Assembly (NCBI GenBank): GCA_004154925.1
Contig: QJNS01000217.1
Location: forward strand, 1 to 64,000
Reading direction: 5' to 3'
Source of the DNA: Monosporascus cannonballus
Lineage: Eukaryota > Ascomycota > Sordariomycetes > Xylariales
DNA: 64,000 nt
In this document: positions 1-13,200 of the stretch, one piece after another
How the letters are laid out: each line of letters opens with the position of its first letter
Numbering within the stretch: the stretch's first letter is position 1
Position numbers and translations under genes: made by a program
The notes under the pieces: generated by a model
The model's database searches: none
What the model was told of the DNA's origin: nothing
What the model saw: only the letters and a program-made list of their open reading frames with translations

Positions 1-3
1 CAT

Positions 4-22
4 CCCCCCCCCCCCCCCCCCC
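4..22. repeat. poly-C tract of 19 bases
   Basis: An uninterrupted run of 19 C starts at base 4, only 14 bases beyond the stop codon of the NOP16 gene, so on that gene's strand it is a poly-G run in the 3' untranslated region. Runs this long are error-prone in sequencing, and its position at the window edge means its full context is not visible. Confidence 0.9.
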
Positions 23-35
23 AAATCATCATCCT

Positions 36-856
36 CTAAGCTTCTGCCTTCCACTTGCGGATCCGCCTCGCGATGTCCGCCTCGGTCTGCTGCATGGGGT
101 TCAGCGCGCGGTCCCGCGCCATGGCCCTCACGTCGTCGCCGTGCTTCCGCACCAGCTCCGCCACCCACTCCCTCTCGCGCTGGCTCTGCGTCCGGGGCTT
201 CTTCTCGACGGGCCGGTTCGCCTCGGCCTCGAGCCGACGCCCGATCTTCCCCGTCTCCCCCTCCCCCCCGTCGTCATCGTCATCGATCCCGCCCCACTCC
301 TCGGCAGCGTTGCCGCGCTCGCCGCGTTCGCCTTCGGAATCGGAGTAGTCGGAGTCCAGCGCCGCCAGCGGGTCGTTGAGCGGGTTGTTGTTCGCGCGCG
401 GCGTCCCTTTCTTGGAGGTGGAGGCCTCGATGATCCGCACGATCCGCCCCGACGCGTCCCGCTCCACGCGCGCCTCGCCGATCACCGACTCGGCGCCCGG
501 CGCGATGGCGAACGGGTCCGCCTTCTGCTGCTGCTGCTTATTCTTCTCCTTCTTCTCCGTAGTCGCCGATGTCCGGCGCAGTTCCGGCTCCACGCCGCCG
601 GTCGGCGCCTTGAGACGGGCCACGAGGCCGAGGCGGCGGTAGTTCTGCGTCGTGGTCTGCTTCTTGTCCCTGGAGGAGAGAGGGGTTAGCCGAGGCGAAG
701 CGTCGATCTGTTGGTGACGTTAGGGGCGCCTTACCAGTTCTTTGCTACGAGATCGTTCCCCAGCGGGTTGAGCAGCCGTTTCGGCCTGTTAGAGGTAGGC
801 TGCTTCACGGCGGGGCGGCCGGACCGTCGCTTGCGCTTTTGCAGTTCGCGACCCAT
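36..856 (-). CDS. NOP16: Nop16-type 60S ribosome biogenesis factor, two exons
   Basis: Nop16 is a nucleolar protein needed to assemble the large ribosomal subunit. Exon 1 runs 856-735 and exon 2 669-36, with a 65-nt intron (734-670) starting GTAAGG and ending CAG; the joined frame gives 251 residues. The N-terminus (MGRELQKRKRRSGRP) is very basic and fits the family start. It is followed by the NPLGND and KNWDKKQT stretch that spans the splice junction and by YRRLGLVARL. The middle is rich in Asp, Glu, Gly and Ser. The C-terminus (residues about 200-249) holds the conserved block with EREWV, HGDD, MARDRALNPMQQT and RRIRKWK. Start choice rests on the family N-terminus and on the lack of an in-frame extension matching the family. 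The gene stands alone; the next gene, 3.8 kb away, is on the same strand. Confidence 0.93.
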
Positions 857-3800
857 GTCCTTGTTATATGTGTGTACGCCGGTAGGCAAAAAGGGGCCAG
901 GTAGGTCGAGGAGAGAGCAATTGTAGCTTATCCGTGTGGGCGGCGTGTCCCTCTACTGATGCCTCTATCTCATGAGTTTCTGTCTCACGAAGTCGTCGCC
1001 AGTCGTTGGCTGGCTCCGGTCCTGTATAACGGTTTACCTACTGGGCTCCCAAAATTTATGTGGCTGATAAGATAACGCTATCTAATCGGCACGTGTATGG
1101 CTTCCTAGGAAGAATGCTAGGTACCTATATCCCTGCACATCGCTACAGCGTAGCAGCATGCAATCGCTCTCCTCGCTGATACATGTACTCTCTACTGTAT
1201 GTAAGTAAGAATCCACCCCACTCTCTCCCACATCCTGCCTCCTGCCTATCAGCTGCCAGAGTGCAGTCCCTTCTTCAACAGATCGTCCTCCGGAGAGCGC
1301 TGACGATTAGATCAGGCGAATCGGCTGCCTGCATCGAGTTCTGTATTCGCCTGGATCATGGACGACATCCCCATCCAAGACATCAGCCGAAACTGTCAGT
1401 GGAACCTGTCCCAGGTTGTCCGGTTTTCTGTGCAGACTGGATAGGCTTGCTTCCCTGGCCTTCCATTGGGTAGGAGGACTGACCCCTTCATCTCGACTTA
1501 CAACCACCACGCAATGCTAGGCTGCTCAGCTTAGGTAGACCGACACGTACATTGATCGTACATGCGTGTAACAACGGTATGCTCTGTGCCTGGAATGGTC
1601 GACATTTCGTAAACCGGCCACAGCTTGTTGCATAGGTACTTAAACCATGCTATCTAGGCCTTCCGCCGCAACTTCTCCAGGGAGTAGAGCGAATGGGTGG
1701 AACCCCCTGTCCCGGCAGCAGCGACATGAAATGATCTGATAGCAACTCCCAGCAGCTCCGCAAGCGAGTGCGCTCATCTGCGATTGGATGGGGTTCCTGG
1801 TAAGCTCACCACCGAATAAATTCCTCCGACGCCTCGTCGATCCGCCTCAGACGGCAAAGCTAGGTAGCCAGGTAGGGCCCTCGTAGCTCCTACCAATGAA
1901 TGCGCCGAACTTGTCGGGCGCACTCGACCTTTGGGAGTTTGTCTCCCAACATAGCACCTACGCGGCCGCCTTGGCGGAAGGCGTATTTATCATCAGCTAA
2001 CAAGGCTCTGCTTCGGTTCGCCATGACGAGCAGAGTAGGACAGCCCCTTGGACGATGCAAGAGACGTAGGCGGCGTCCGCCGGCGACGGGCAGTGTTACC
2101 CCTAGGCATATTGATGGCGCCGGCGCTTTTCGTTACCAAAACCGTACCAGGTAACCACGTAACCACGTAAAGAGTCTCGGCGAATTCTGTGCCGTCATTC
2201 ATTGTTACACCAGTCTTTCCCGATCGCCATCTAACAGTATCTCATCTCATCTCCGCCCCCGGTCCTGCTGTCTCATCCGTCCGGCAGTTCAACGCCAGTG
2301 CGCCAATCGGGCCGCGCAGGAAGGACGCAAGCCAAAAATCGCTATTTCTAGTGTGAGGCGCTCCGAGGCGGGGATCAGCCAGGGGCGTCAAGCACGGCGA
2401 CAGATAGGGAAACACCCCTGATTCGGCGTAATTCGGCCTTTGAACGGCGGCCCTGGCCAGCTGACACACAGAGAGCCCGCCCTTCAGTGCCCCCTTACGA
2501 ACGTAAAATCCGTGCCTACCTAATGAAACGTACTGTAAAATTGACTTCGCTCTCCCCTACCTTTCTCGCTAGCCTACAAGCTAGTTAAATAGGGTGGGTG
2601 CAACGCCGCTCGAGGGCTCTGTCAGCAACCCTGCCTAGCTGGCTCTTTCTTCTAGAGCCTGACTGGCTGACGCGGCAGACGCTGGCGGGAAAGGCGGACG
2701 GATAGGGCAGGGAACGGCGCACCCGAGGCCTGATCCGTCCGTTCACTGATTCCCATGGATCCTCATTCCTGGCTGCATTGCCGCGCGCCGCAGTCAGCAC
2801 TAAAAGAAAGAAGGGGGGTGGCTGGGTGGGCAGATCGAGCAAGCCCCACAGCCACGGCTCCCCGGATTTTCTTTTCCTTCCGCAGGAACGTAGGAGCTCG
2901 GTAGGTTCTGTACCGTGTAGCGCACATAAAAAGAAAGAAAGAAAGAAAAAGGGTAAACCCCCGAGGCTAGTTTTAAGCTCCGTGCTTCGCGCTCCATTCC
3001 GGACTTCGTCATATGTCAGATGATGGATGACCCAGATGGATGGATGTGCCTTGGCTATGTAAGTACTTACGTGTGTGTGGTAGCTCCAGAGAGACACGGC
3101 ACTCCCCTCCCCCCGTTGTGAGTCGCGGAACAAAAAAACAAAAAATTAAGCTTAACCCGTGATGCCCGCCCGGTCTGTGTTCACCATGCATAGGTACGTT
3201 GTACCGGATAATCGTCATGTGTAACCATGCGGTATATGTATATGAGTACCAGGTATTCCTGCCTCAGCGGGCGGATCCGACCCTCGGTACCTTAGGTGCA
3301 TACTTCAGAAAGGATCTATCAGCGCCACAGTGAAAGAAAAGTCTTTTTTTTTGTCAATCGGGCGTATTTGAGATTTTGTATTTGAAAATACGGCCATCCT
3401 GTAGCGATGGATACGGGACAGATAGCCATATGTAGCACGTTACGCACGTCAGTCAACGTGATAATTCTTATTTCCCGCGCCTCTCTATTATTCGCTATTA
3501 CCCAGCAACGGACAAGATTGACGTAGGTACGTAAAATATATCACCAAATGGCAATCATGTTACTCCACACACCCGTGTGCATGTGTTCATGACAGACCAG
3601 CGTTACATTTTGCCCCGCGTTTCTCCAATTGCATAAGTACCCAGCAAACCACTGCGGGGAAGTCCCCCCCGTCTCTGGCTTTTCTTACGTAGTTAATCGC
3701 GGGGAGACAGGGACAAGGGGGGGAGGAGGGGCGAGACCCCCGGCCAGAGGTGAATGCAGCTTCAGGGGAAATGTGTTCGATGCCGTGCCCTCCATGGACT

Positions 3801-4677
3801 ACCGAGGCTCGAAGGGTCTCGCCGCTACCTAGGTAATTAGGGGAAGACGCAAGTAGTGCATGTGAGTGGAGCGAGACCCCAAGTCCGAAATGTGGTTTGG
3901 CGGTAGAGTGGTGAGAGGGTAAGGGGTGACATTGAGCGGCATAGAGGCATGCTAGATACGGGTCGAGAGACTGACAGACAGACCGCTGCGGCATTCTCTC
4001 TATCTACACTTTACACTTGTGCAGCAGCACATGGGCGATATCCTAACCCTCTAGATCGCAGGCCGCGGCCAATCAGAGGGACTTCAAGGCGAGTCACCTG
4101 AATCAAGGCATGGACAGATGAACAAGCACAGCGTGAGACGGAAAGACGCGTCAAGACTTGGAATAAGGTATTCGCCTCCTAACGCCATGCATCCATGTAC
4201 GCCTCGATTATGCGTGTATGTGTCAACTGTTTTTCATCTACATACATTCGTGCCGGAGGTATATGTCGGGTACCGCCCTTCCCAAGATATGTCACAGATC
4301 ACATCGCCTCCCCATTGTGTCTCAAGAAGAAGGTAAAAGAATTTCAGCCGCAGGCAACATGGCCACCAAAAAACCCCATCGATCCGTTTCCATCCATCCA
4401 TGAGCCCGTCGAAAACAACAGACATCGTATCCGCCGTAAATCCATGACCACATGATACACAAAGTCCTCACACCAGAAAAGATGCCGTGGTAATATTATA
4501 CAAGAAGATTCGACGTCGAAATGAGGATATCAACAACAGAAAATGGGGAATGTAACAGCAGCAAAGGCAAAATCCTATGTATTCCAAGCATGGTATATAT
4601 ATGAAAACAATGCAAAGGTGATTAAAAAAACAAGAGACCACACTCATATATATACTCTGTTTACCCCTTTTGTGATT
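857..4677. other. intergenic region, NOP16 upstream and zinc-cluster gene downstream
   Basis: I see no credible gene in these 3.8 kb. The longest open frames (for example 2585-3133 on the minus strand) lack recognisable motifs and overlap one another in several frames. The region holds many copies of TAGGTA/TACCTA (about 11 by eye), a GAAA-rich tract near 2930-2951 and a short direct repeat of GTAACCAC near 2151-2168. The left part should contain the NOP16 promoter; the right part should contain the 3' end of the zinc-cluster transcript. Confidence 0.7.
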
Positions 4678-7282
4678 TCAAAACATGATCCACTCGACCC
4701 CGACGCCGGGGCCGCCGATGCACTTGGTCCAGCTGAAGGGCCCGCGCCGAAGTCCGAAGCGGGCCTCGTGTTGGGGCTGCTGGAACTCGCCGGCCCACAG
4801 GCGTTCGAGGACCTCGAGTGCCGCGAGGTTGTTCATATAGCCGCTGCGCGACATGATGTCGCGGCACTTGTTGCGGATGATGTTCTGCTGCAGCTCGTTG
4901 ACGCACTCGCTGCCAGCGACGAAGAGGGGCCAGAGCAGGAACTTCTCGGCGCTGCAGCCGGACTCAAGGGACGTCGCGTAGTAAACCACCTGGCTGACCA
5001 GGTTGCGGAAATTATTGTCGCCCGGCCGGACGTTGGGGGATGCCAGGCGTTCCGTGTAGAGGAGCGCCGCGTAGCGGAAGGCTTCGGAGAGCGAACCCAG
5101 ATCCCGGACCACATTGGGCTCCGGGGAACCGGGGAGCGATGCGGCCACGCACTGGGGGTCGAACTCCCAGTTTTGCAAAGCCGTGCGGGCGTCTTTCCAC
5201 TCGCGCCAGAAGCTCGAGCGGTGGTCGTCGTAATTCGGAGATGAGCAGAGTCCCGAGGATAGGATCTCCTCCTCGTCAAGTTGCGCTGCAAAACCGTTGC
5301 CGTCGAAGCGCTGAACCGGCATGCTGAAGAAGTCTCCAATGGAGGGAGCGGTCTGCTTGAACGTATGACCCAAGGGAGAACCGAGAGGGGAAGACGATCG
5401 TGGAGTACCAACGCGTCCGGTCGGAGTTGCCATGAGGTTCTGAACCGGCCGGTGTTGGGAGAGGAGGTTTAGTCGGCCGAGTTTGTTGATAGTCTTGAAG
5501 AGCTCCCTGTCACAGCCGACCCAGTTTTCGGCGCCGGGCGGCAGCAGGTGAGAATCCGTCGAAACTCCAAAGAAAGAATGGTTAAGCTGGGCTTCCCGCT
5601 CGTTGATGCTCGCCGATATCGAATCGAAATAAGTGAAAATGGCCTCCATCCACGAGGAGTCGCTCGAGGCGTGATACGGAGCTGAGCTTCGCATACTCAG
5701 GATCTTTTTGACGCCGGCGAACTGGGTATGGAACTTCGCGATACCCGACTCGACCATTCGGTAGTGACACAAGATGAGAATGGTAGCCAAGACATTATCA
5801 TGATAGGATTTCGACGGATCATTCAGCTGCTGGTTCAGGAGGTTCACCGCTATGTTACGGTGTTGGTGCTCCTCCGTCAACGAGGGATCGTCCGAGTGAG
5901 TTTCCGTGGTCTGCTCAGGGTTACTACCTTCCGCCAATGGTGAGTCCCTGGTATGTTGACCCAAGCTTAGCTTTCGTTTCATCCTTAGGTTACATGCAGA
6001 CAGGGCACAGATGGCGTGTTGGAGACTGCGGCTGCTCGACGCCAGCCGCAGGATGCTTCGGAAAGGGTTGTCCGGCCCATCGATCAGGACCATAGACGGA
6101 CACATGATGTTCTCGTAGTAATCGAGGAAGAAGGGCACTCTTGCAATGAGATCAGGGCTAACCTGTATCGAGTGACCCTCGTATGGAAGCACCGGTGGAG
6201 CCGCTGGAGGTTCTACCGCGTGAGGAGTCGCGTCGTTCCCCTTGGAAGTCGATGGCGCCCAGTACGGTCCTCCAGTCGAGGGCGGGCTGACGCTGTAAGG
6301 CTCGATTTCAGGGACGCCTGCAAGAAGCTGTAAGTAACCCCGAAGAGGGCTTGAACCAGGGCATGGCATTCTTACTGAGGGTGTCGCTGTCTGAAGCCAT
6401 GATTCTGTGACCCATCTGTGCCTCGAAAGTGCCGTGGTGCGAGCTCAGGTTCGAGCTGGGCTCGGATGGCGCATACACGAGACCCGGGCAGGAGGTCGGC
6501 GCCGACCTCTGATCTATCATGATGGCGGAGACGGGACTCTGGGTTCCGGGAGAGCTGTGGCTCGCATAACCCTCGTATATGATACCCGGGTTCTGCATGT
6601 AGGGCATCTCTTCTCTCGGGAAAGAATGGGCCATTGGCGACATCGTGTATTCGACATCGCTAAGAGAATCAACCGACGACGACATCGGCTCGCTCATGAC
6701 GGGGAAGTGGCCCATCGAGTTGTGCATTTTTTGGAACCTGGACGGCTCCGCAGTCAAGCTTCCGGCGTACGCCGGGAGGCTGCCCCATGATGCCTGGGTA
6801 GCCGCTGGGTGCGTCTCGGCCTGGGGAAACCGCGGGAACTCATGGTACGGTGCGAAGGGGGTCGTAGGAACGGAAGCGGACATCTGGGTTCCCCTGATCT
6901 CGACACCGTGCCGGCGACTCCTAGGAGACCCCTCCCGTTCACTCCACTGGCTCGACGCTGCGGAGCTCGCTCGGGATCGGGCCGTCGTCTTCTTTGCGAC
7001 AGGCGCTACCGGCGGAGACTTTGCGACTGGCAACGAAAGTCCCCGAAGCTTCCCTCGGCTCGCCACTCCCACCCCCCAAGTCAACTGAGTCTTATAGCCA
7101 GAGCACTCGTTCCCAATTTCGAGACATTGCGAGCAGTACGGCCGGCGCCGATCACACTTGGTGTTCTTCTTGATGCACGTGAAGCAGTCATCCGCAGCTC
7201 CTCCAGCGGGAGCTCTCCTACGGCGTTTCCGAGCAGCCTGCGCGTCCTTGGTGGGGTTTTGTTGAGGGGACGGAACGGTCAT
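4678..7282 (-). CDS. Zn2Cys6 transcription factor, PRO1/RosA/NosA-like
   Basis: Exon 1 runs 7282-6376 and exon 2 6317-4678. The 58-nt intron (6375-6318) has donor GTAAGA and acceptor GCAG, and the join gives 848 residues. Residues 18-23 are a basic run (RKRRRR) just before a canonical zinc cluster: C33-x2-C36-x6-C43-x6-C50-x2-C53-x6-C60, with the usual P48 in the loop. Directly after it comes LTWGVGVASRGKLRG, which I associate from memory with PRO1 of Sordaria and RosA/NosA of Aspergillus, regulators of sexual fruiting body development. Residues from about 355 to the C-terminus read as the Fungal_trans_2 regulatory domain (ARVPFFLDYYENIMCPS, then helices). The middle, about 75-350, is Ser/Pro-rich and probably disordered. 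At 848 residues it is longer than I remember PRO1 being (about 690). The zinc cluster is certain; the subfamily is inferred. Confidence 0.9.
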
Positions 7283-10200
7283 GTTTGGAATTTACACTCG
7301 AGGAATATGAGACAGAGTGTTATATGTTACTAATGCACTGGGCAAGAAAGTAACCGCTTTGACGGGACGTTGTTGTTTCCAAACTGGAAGCCTGTTGCCA
7401 CTGGACAGTCGAGGAACGTGGACGAGTGGTACGGGTAAATCGAGTTAATATGGAAAAGATGTAAGTCCAAAGCAATAGGTCATTGGCGCTGCATGGGGAT
7501 GAGTAGGAGGGGAGCGAATTGGATAGCCAGATATATGTCGAAGCATGCTACTCTTATGAACCACGCAGACGAGAGACGCACAGCATATAGACCTCTCCCC
7601 TGTCCCTGTAGGTCGGTACAGAATAGGTACATGCAGAGAGGCTGCACTAGTAGAGAGGGTTTTGATAAGAGGAGGGGCGTCGCCGTAGGAAACGCGACAA
7701 CAGAGAATGGTGTGAGACCAAAGACGGGGGGTTCAAAAGACTGGGCATCGATTCGCCAGACTAAGGTGGAACGGTTTAGAGATCGCCGGCTTCGACCCCT
7801 GCCGTATGCCAAGGGGTGGAGGGCCGAAGGCTAAACCTTGTAAATACAGTATGCAAAGACGGGGCCACTATACAGAGACTACCTAGGGGACTAGCGGGAT
7901 GAGGGGGAGGCGTGCGTTATTACAGGTACAATACGTTTGTCCTTATAAAGCACACCTATGCTTAGATCTTTAAGTTAGGGCAGTGGGCCAGTGCAAGGAT
8001 AGCGGAGTGTGCATTGGGTATGTAGAGAGGAACAGAAAACCGGGCCGTAAGGCCCATGGCATTTGTTACACTTCGCTGGCTGCGACCGTGATGGGGACGA
8101 AAGTGTAGTAAGGCGCATACTACGTAGGCAGTATAGGTAGCTCCGTATCCGTCCATCTAAATACCTACCTAGCAAAATGCTAAAATAGGTGGGACAACTT
8201 ATGATTTTTTGGCTTTTTGCTTCCTGGGACATGTTACGGCATGGGGATAAGTTAACTCGGAAATCGGACGTTATGAGAGTTGTGGGATCGAGGGGACTGC
8301 CTGTATGCAAGCTTTGCAAGGAAGCCACATTCCTTACCTACGTCTATGTTGGTATAGAAAATATTTACTACGTGGGTGTATGCAGGTGAATAGATACACA
8401 GTGTAGATACGTGGCTATATCTTTACTGGGACAAGAAATATGAAAAGGGTAGAGAGGAGAAGGCGCTGTGCATTCGAAACTGTGTTCGTGCATCTATGTA
8501 CTGAGTGGTTGATGAGTCTCGCGGAGAGACGAAATGCCCTGCGTTCAATAACGAGCGCGAGCGCTGAGGGCAGACCCCAGAGTCAGGGACGATACCTAGC
8601 GTGCACCACCTAGGGCTCCCCCGGCGGGACAAGGTAGCAGTAAAATCCACATGTACAATGGCATCCGTGGCGGGTGCTGCTATGTAACATGGGATTCCAA
8701 GTGGTTACATACACACGCTGGCAACTCTATGTAGTAGGCATATTAGCTGAACAGTCAAGGCGAACGGTAGCTCCCGAAGTAACAAGACTGTAGGGTTTGC
8801 AGCATCAAAAGCTGGAAGTGGACTATTGACCAACTCGATCAATACCTTTTTGACTATGGAATCCTATAGGATCCCTCTCATCATTAACAATTTCCTCGAA
8901 TTACCATGAAATGGCGAGGGTGGCCACACATAGTAAAATCGGGCCGGAGATAAGAGGATGAGCCGCGATGCCGACATACATATCCAAAAGCCTCATTGAG
9001 CTCCTTCAACCGCTGCAACGATCGGTTAATAATTACTGTATTGATCCTCATTCGCAAGCATCTCACTTAGCGCGGGATTCGGTAGTGCCTGGCTATTCCA
9101 ACGGCGACGCCGTCCACCACCTTAATCGCTTTCCTAGCCGCAGCATGACAGTGGTGGCTTGAGGACGGAAGGATTCATGCCCTTGAGTTAGACAACGGCA
9201 TCTTCGGCGGACATTGGTGACGTGCATGCGTAGTACCTGGGCAATACAATAAGGCGAAAGCCAGTAGTGCCAGTTAGTCAGTAACCAAGCGTTGCAGGGG
9301 ATTTCGAGGGCTGGGAGACAATTGCAGAAGCTAAACTTAGCGACAGTCCCTGCTTAGTCCAGATCCAACCACAGTTTTAAGCCACTCCTGGTATTATGCC
9401 AGATCCGCCCAGAGGCATTGAAGGCAAACTGATGAAACAGAGGTGCTTCTATTATAAACAACGTGATATTACCTATGTGGTAGTAATCTTGGATGATTAG
9501 ATGAACGTGGTAAATGAACAAAAGGCGGGTAACTCTGGGTGGGGTGAGGGTCGGAGTATGAAGCATGTAGGATTCCGTTGCTCTTGGATGCCATCAATTG
9601 TAAGTACATATCCACTTTCCCAGACTTGTCACCTACAGACATGCATCCAACGCGGATTCTTGTGTTTTTCTCTTTTGTCGTGGTTCAGCCTAACCATCTC
9701 GTGCTTGGTATGGGTGTGTATTTGTATATATATATAGTTGACAACTAGAGTAATCGCATGCTAGCTTGCTAACTAGGTAATCAGAGGGAGTTCTCTGCTG
9801 CACGAACAACGCATATAATCAACAATTTCTGTAGTTTAGTATCCCCTTGTATAGGGCCGACCCCCGCGAACGCGGCATTGATGGTAAGCGACCAGTAACA
9901 AGTTGCTCCAAGAGCTCGACGCTGCCTTGGCTGGTTCAATTTCAGGGGCGACTTCACGACCCTACGCTGCTTACTGTTATGGGGCGGCTTTTGGTTACAG
10001 CCTGGTTGTTACGTGACGCCTTGGATGCATCAGAAATCAAAGAGAATAGCCACCACAGGGCCGGATATGGTCAAACTCAACCAGGATGATCGTCCAGATA
10101 GTTTACGCTCAGAGACGAAACCCTCGGCTCTCTCAGGTGCCCGCCTGATATACATACTGGCACGGTCCCATCTGCCTGGTCGCTCAGCGTTTCTATCATT

Positions 10201-13200
10201 AGCAACCGCAGCACCCTGAGCCGCGGGCCCGGGGCATCATGCGGTCTGTTCCTCGTAGGCTATTAGTAAGAGGGCTAAATTTAAGATTGATCCCATCGTT
10301 GTATTACCCGCTTCATGCATAGCGCTAAGTAACGTCTTTGTCCAAGGTCCTTGCGCTCGGAGGTCAGGACCTCAGCTCCCCACAGCGAACCGCGCTGGTC
10401 TTCTGTTCAACGACCGTTCCCCTCCTGCATCTACAGAGTATGGGTATTGTCGCGACGGGTTACGGAGGGCGGCCACTCTCGTAAACTGCAGGCACTGTTT
10501 GTGCCGACGTAAGGCTAATAAATTCAAGTATCGAGAAATGCTCCGTGACGGCATCGAGACTCCTCTTCCCATACAACGCACCCCACCGGGGTCCCCCACG
10601 TAGGTACTTAATCGGTTGAGCGGTTGATATGCATGTGCGTAGGACTTCCCGCGAACCCTGTGGCTGATAAATTCTATACTTATCTATCTACGGCTTACGT
10701 CCGAGCAATTCCCCCCAGTATGACTTATATGCTGTGGTAATGTATGCTTACTTTAACATTGTAGATAATAACAAATCGCCTCCAATTGGCTAATTGTAGG
10801 TGGATGGGCCTGATTTGTAAGATGACCACCCTACATGCATGGCCATCAAAATTAAAGTAGTTCTGGAGATTGTCGTACAAATTGTAAGATGGCAACTGTT
10901 GGTCACAACGCATGGGGGAGAATGTCGGAGCTAGGAACAGATCAGGGCCGGCGCCGATGCTTCAACAGAGAACGACGAGAATGACAATATCACTGTAATT
11001 TTCGCCAATTTCCACAACAAAGCCAAGTTCACGTGGTGCAGCATTTTCTCGCATAACTAAGAATGGCCGACGACTTGTTATCATACCCGAATTTGATGAC
11101 AGGTCGGTTGTAGAAATAGCGCACATGCAATGGTGGCTCTTCAACAAACACGCACCTGGGGCCCACTCCGCAACATGAGACGAGTTGGGAATTCATAGTA
11201 GCAAGGCCAGCAATGGGAGGGAATTCGTGTGAGGGAGAATCCGAACCCCCGGGCTGCTGTTGTATCGAATGGGGAACCTAATGCAAAGACTCACACAATC
11301 TTTTCAAGTGCCTGCTACGGCACACTACCTGCACGTTACGGCACGCAAAGAAAGACCTCACAATGTTAAAGCTCATGCGTCGAGGGCAACGCGACAGACC
11401 ATTCCATGACCCCGCTCATTGCTCTCCACGCAACTCTCTGGGTCGGGCTCCGCAGTCTCTTGTTGAGAGATTCGACGCTCCGAAAAAAAAACCATCAACC
11501 ATACTTGATGTTACAAACCGAGTATCGTAGTATTATCACAGGATTCATAATCCGGTTTCTCTTCACTACCTATTTGGGATGTGGTGTTTCCGGCCATCGC
11601 GATAGAGATGCACGGCCTCGTATATGCCTTAGCATCAAAACTGGTCAAGCTCGACCATCCCTTTCCCGAACCATTCGGAGAATTGGAAAGTAGCAGCCAT
11701 CTGCCGGACGGCACCGCAACCTTGAATAGCAATTTCTAGTAGGGCCTCTGTAGCTCCGAGCTAGGTCAGCGTTGGATGAGGGGTGATCCTTGACGGTCAA
11801 GTTGGGGGTCTCTGTTCTCTATCTCAACTCCGAGCATGCGATGCGATGGTGGCTCAACTGACATCCAACGTAGATACGGAATACGCTACTTATACTCCAA
11901 TAGTAATTATTCGGGATAGGTCGACCTTACCCGAGTATTTCCAATCTTCTCTACGTTTCTGTCGGTCCAACGCAGTCTACATCTCAGGAGAATCCTGGCT
12001 CCGACTGTACGATATGGTATCATGCTTCGTATCGAATCATATATCGATTTGGGTGTGTTATCAATAGCTTCTGGTAGCTCATGTCCTTGTTAGAAAAGAC
12101 TAGCCCACGAACCCGGTAAAGTTCCACTCGCCCGACCGTATTTCTGTCGATATGTGTGCGTGGAATCTTTGAATAGCAAGGTGCGGCTATTGGTCATACA
12201 CTTGTGTGCCACCCCACCCCTCAAAGGGGTAGGGAGGCTAGCTCATTACGTAGCTACGGGCGGCACCGAATTCCCATCGAATTTGAGGCATCTTGTAAAG
12301 CGCCACGGCGTCGCGCCATATCCGTCTCTTCCTTATCAGCGGCAACCTCGCAGAGCTCGGGAAAATATTTGCCGTTTCGGCCGCAATTGACTTGAGAAAG
12401 ACCGCGGTTAAACTGAAACTGTAATAATGGGTACTCCGTATACGCCTCTAAGCGAACTCGACAACCTAATCGAGATTCTCATCTCCATTTCGTTCGCGGA
12501 AAGACTCAGTTATAAATCCGCCTCTGAAGGTGGGAAGCGAGCGCCAAGTCGCGCCGTCGACAGCCGTTAAAAGGAAAACTGATGCAATCCGCACTAGCTT
12601 GAGCCTTGGCCCGTCCCCGTCCGTCGCTAGCCTCTGTTATGCATGACTGCTGCAACTCAAGAACGACCAAGGCCAGATGGCTGCGAGTGCAATTCTCCAT
12701 GCTGCAGTGCGACAATGGGCATACAACAGTGCCGCTGCTTGCGATTTCTCGAAGTCTTCCCGTTCTGGCTATCTTGCCGTCAGGTTGTCCACAGCTTGCA
12801 GACTCCAGATAGTTATATGAATTATTGCACTCCTCTTCATGGAACCTGTAGCGTGCATCACGATATCGGGAGCATTATGGCATACGCTGCAGACGTTTCC
12901 AATATAACCCTAGATTGAAACGGCCAGCATTATTAATTATGTGCAAATGGCAAACTGCGCCATACCCGTAGCGGACAGGTTCCTACGGCAATTGCGCTAT
13001 GCTAGTAACTCCTCAAGGAATACAGTACCCAACAGGTTCCCCCCCTCATCTTACCTCCACCATTGACAGTAACGCAATCTTGGTATTGCATCTCCGAACT
13101 GTCATCACTGATCAGTCCACTATCAGTACCATGACCATTTGGATACAAGTAAATGGGCTAGTCTATGTTACAGCTGTACAAATATCGCTATCGTTCTTCG

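Noticed and set aside
4543..5244. 233-codon open frame on the plus strand
   Set aside because: It is antisense to exon 2 of the zinc-cluster gene and has no family motif.
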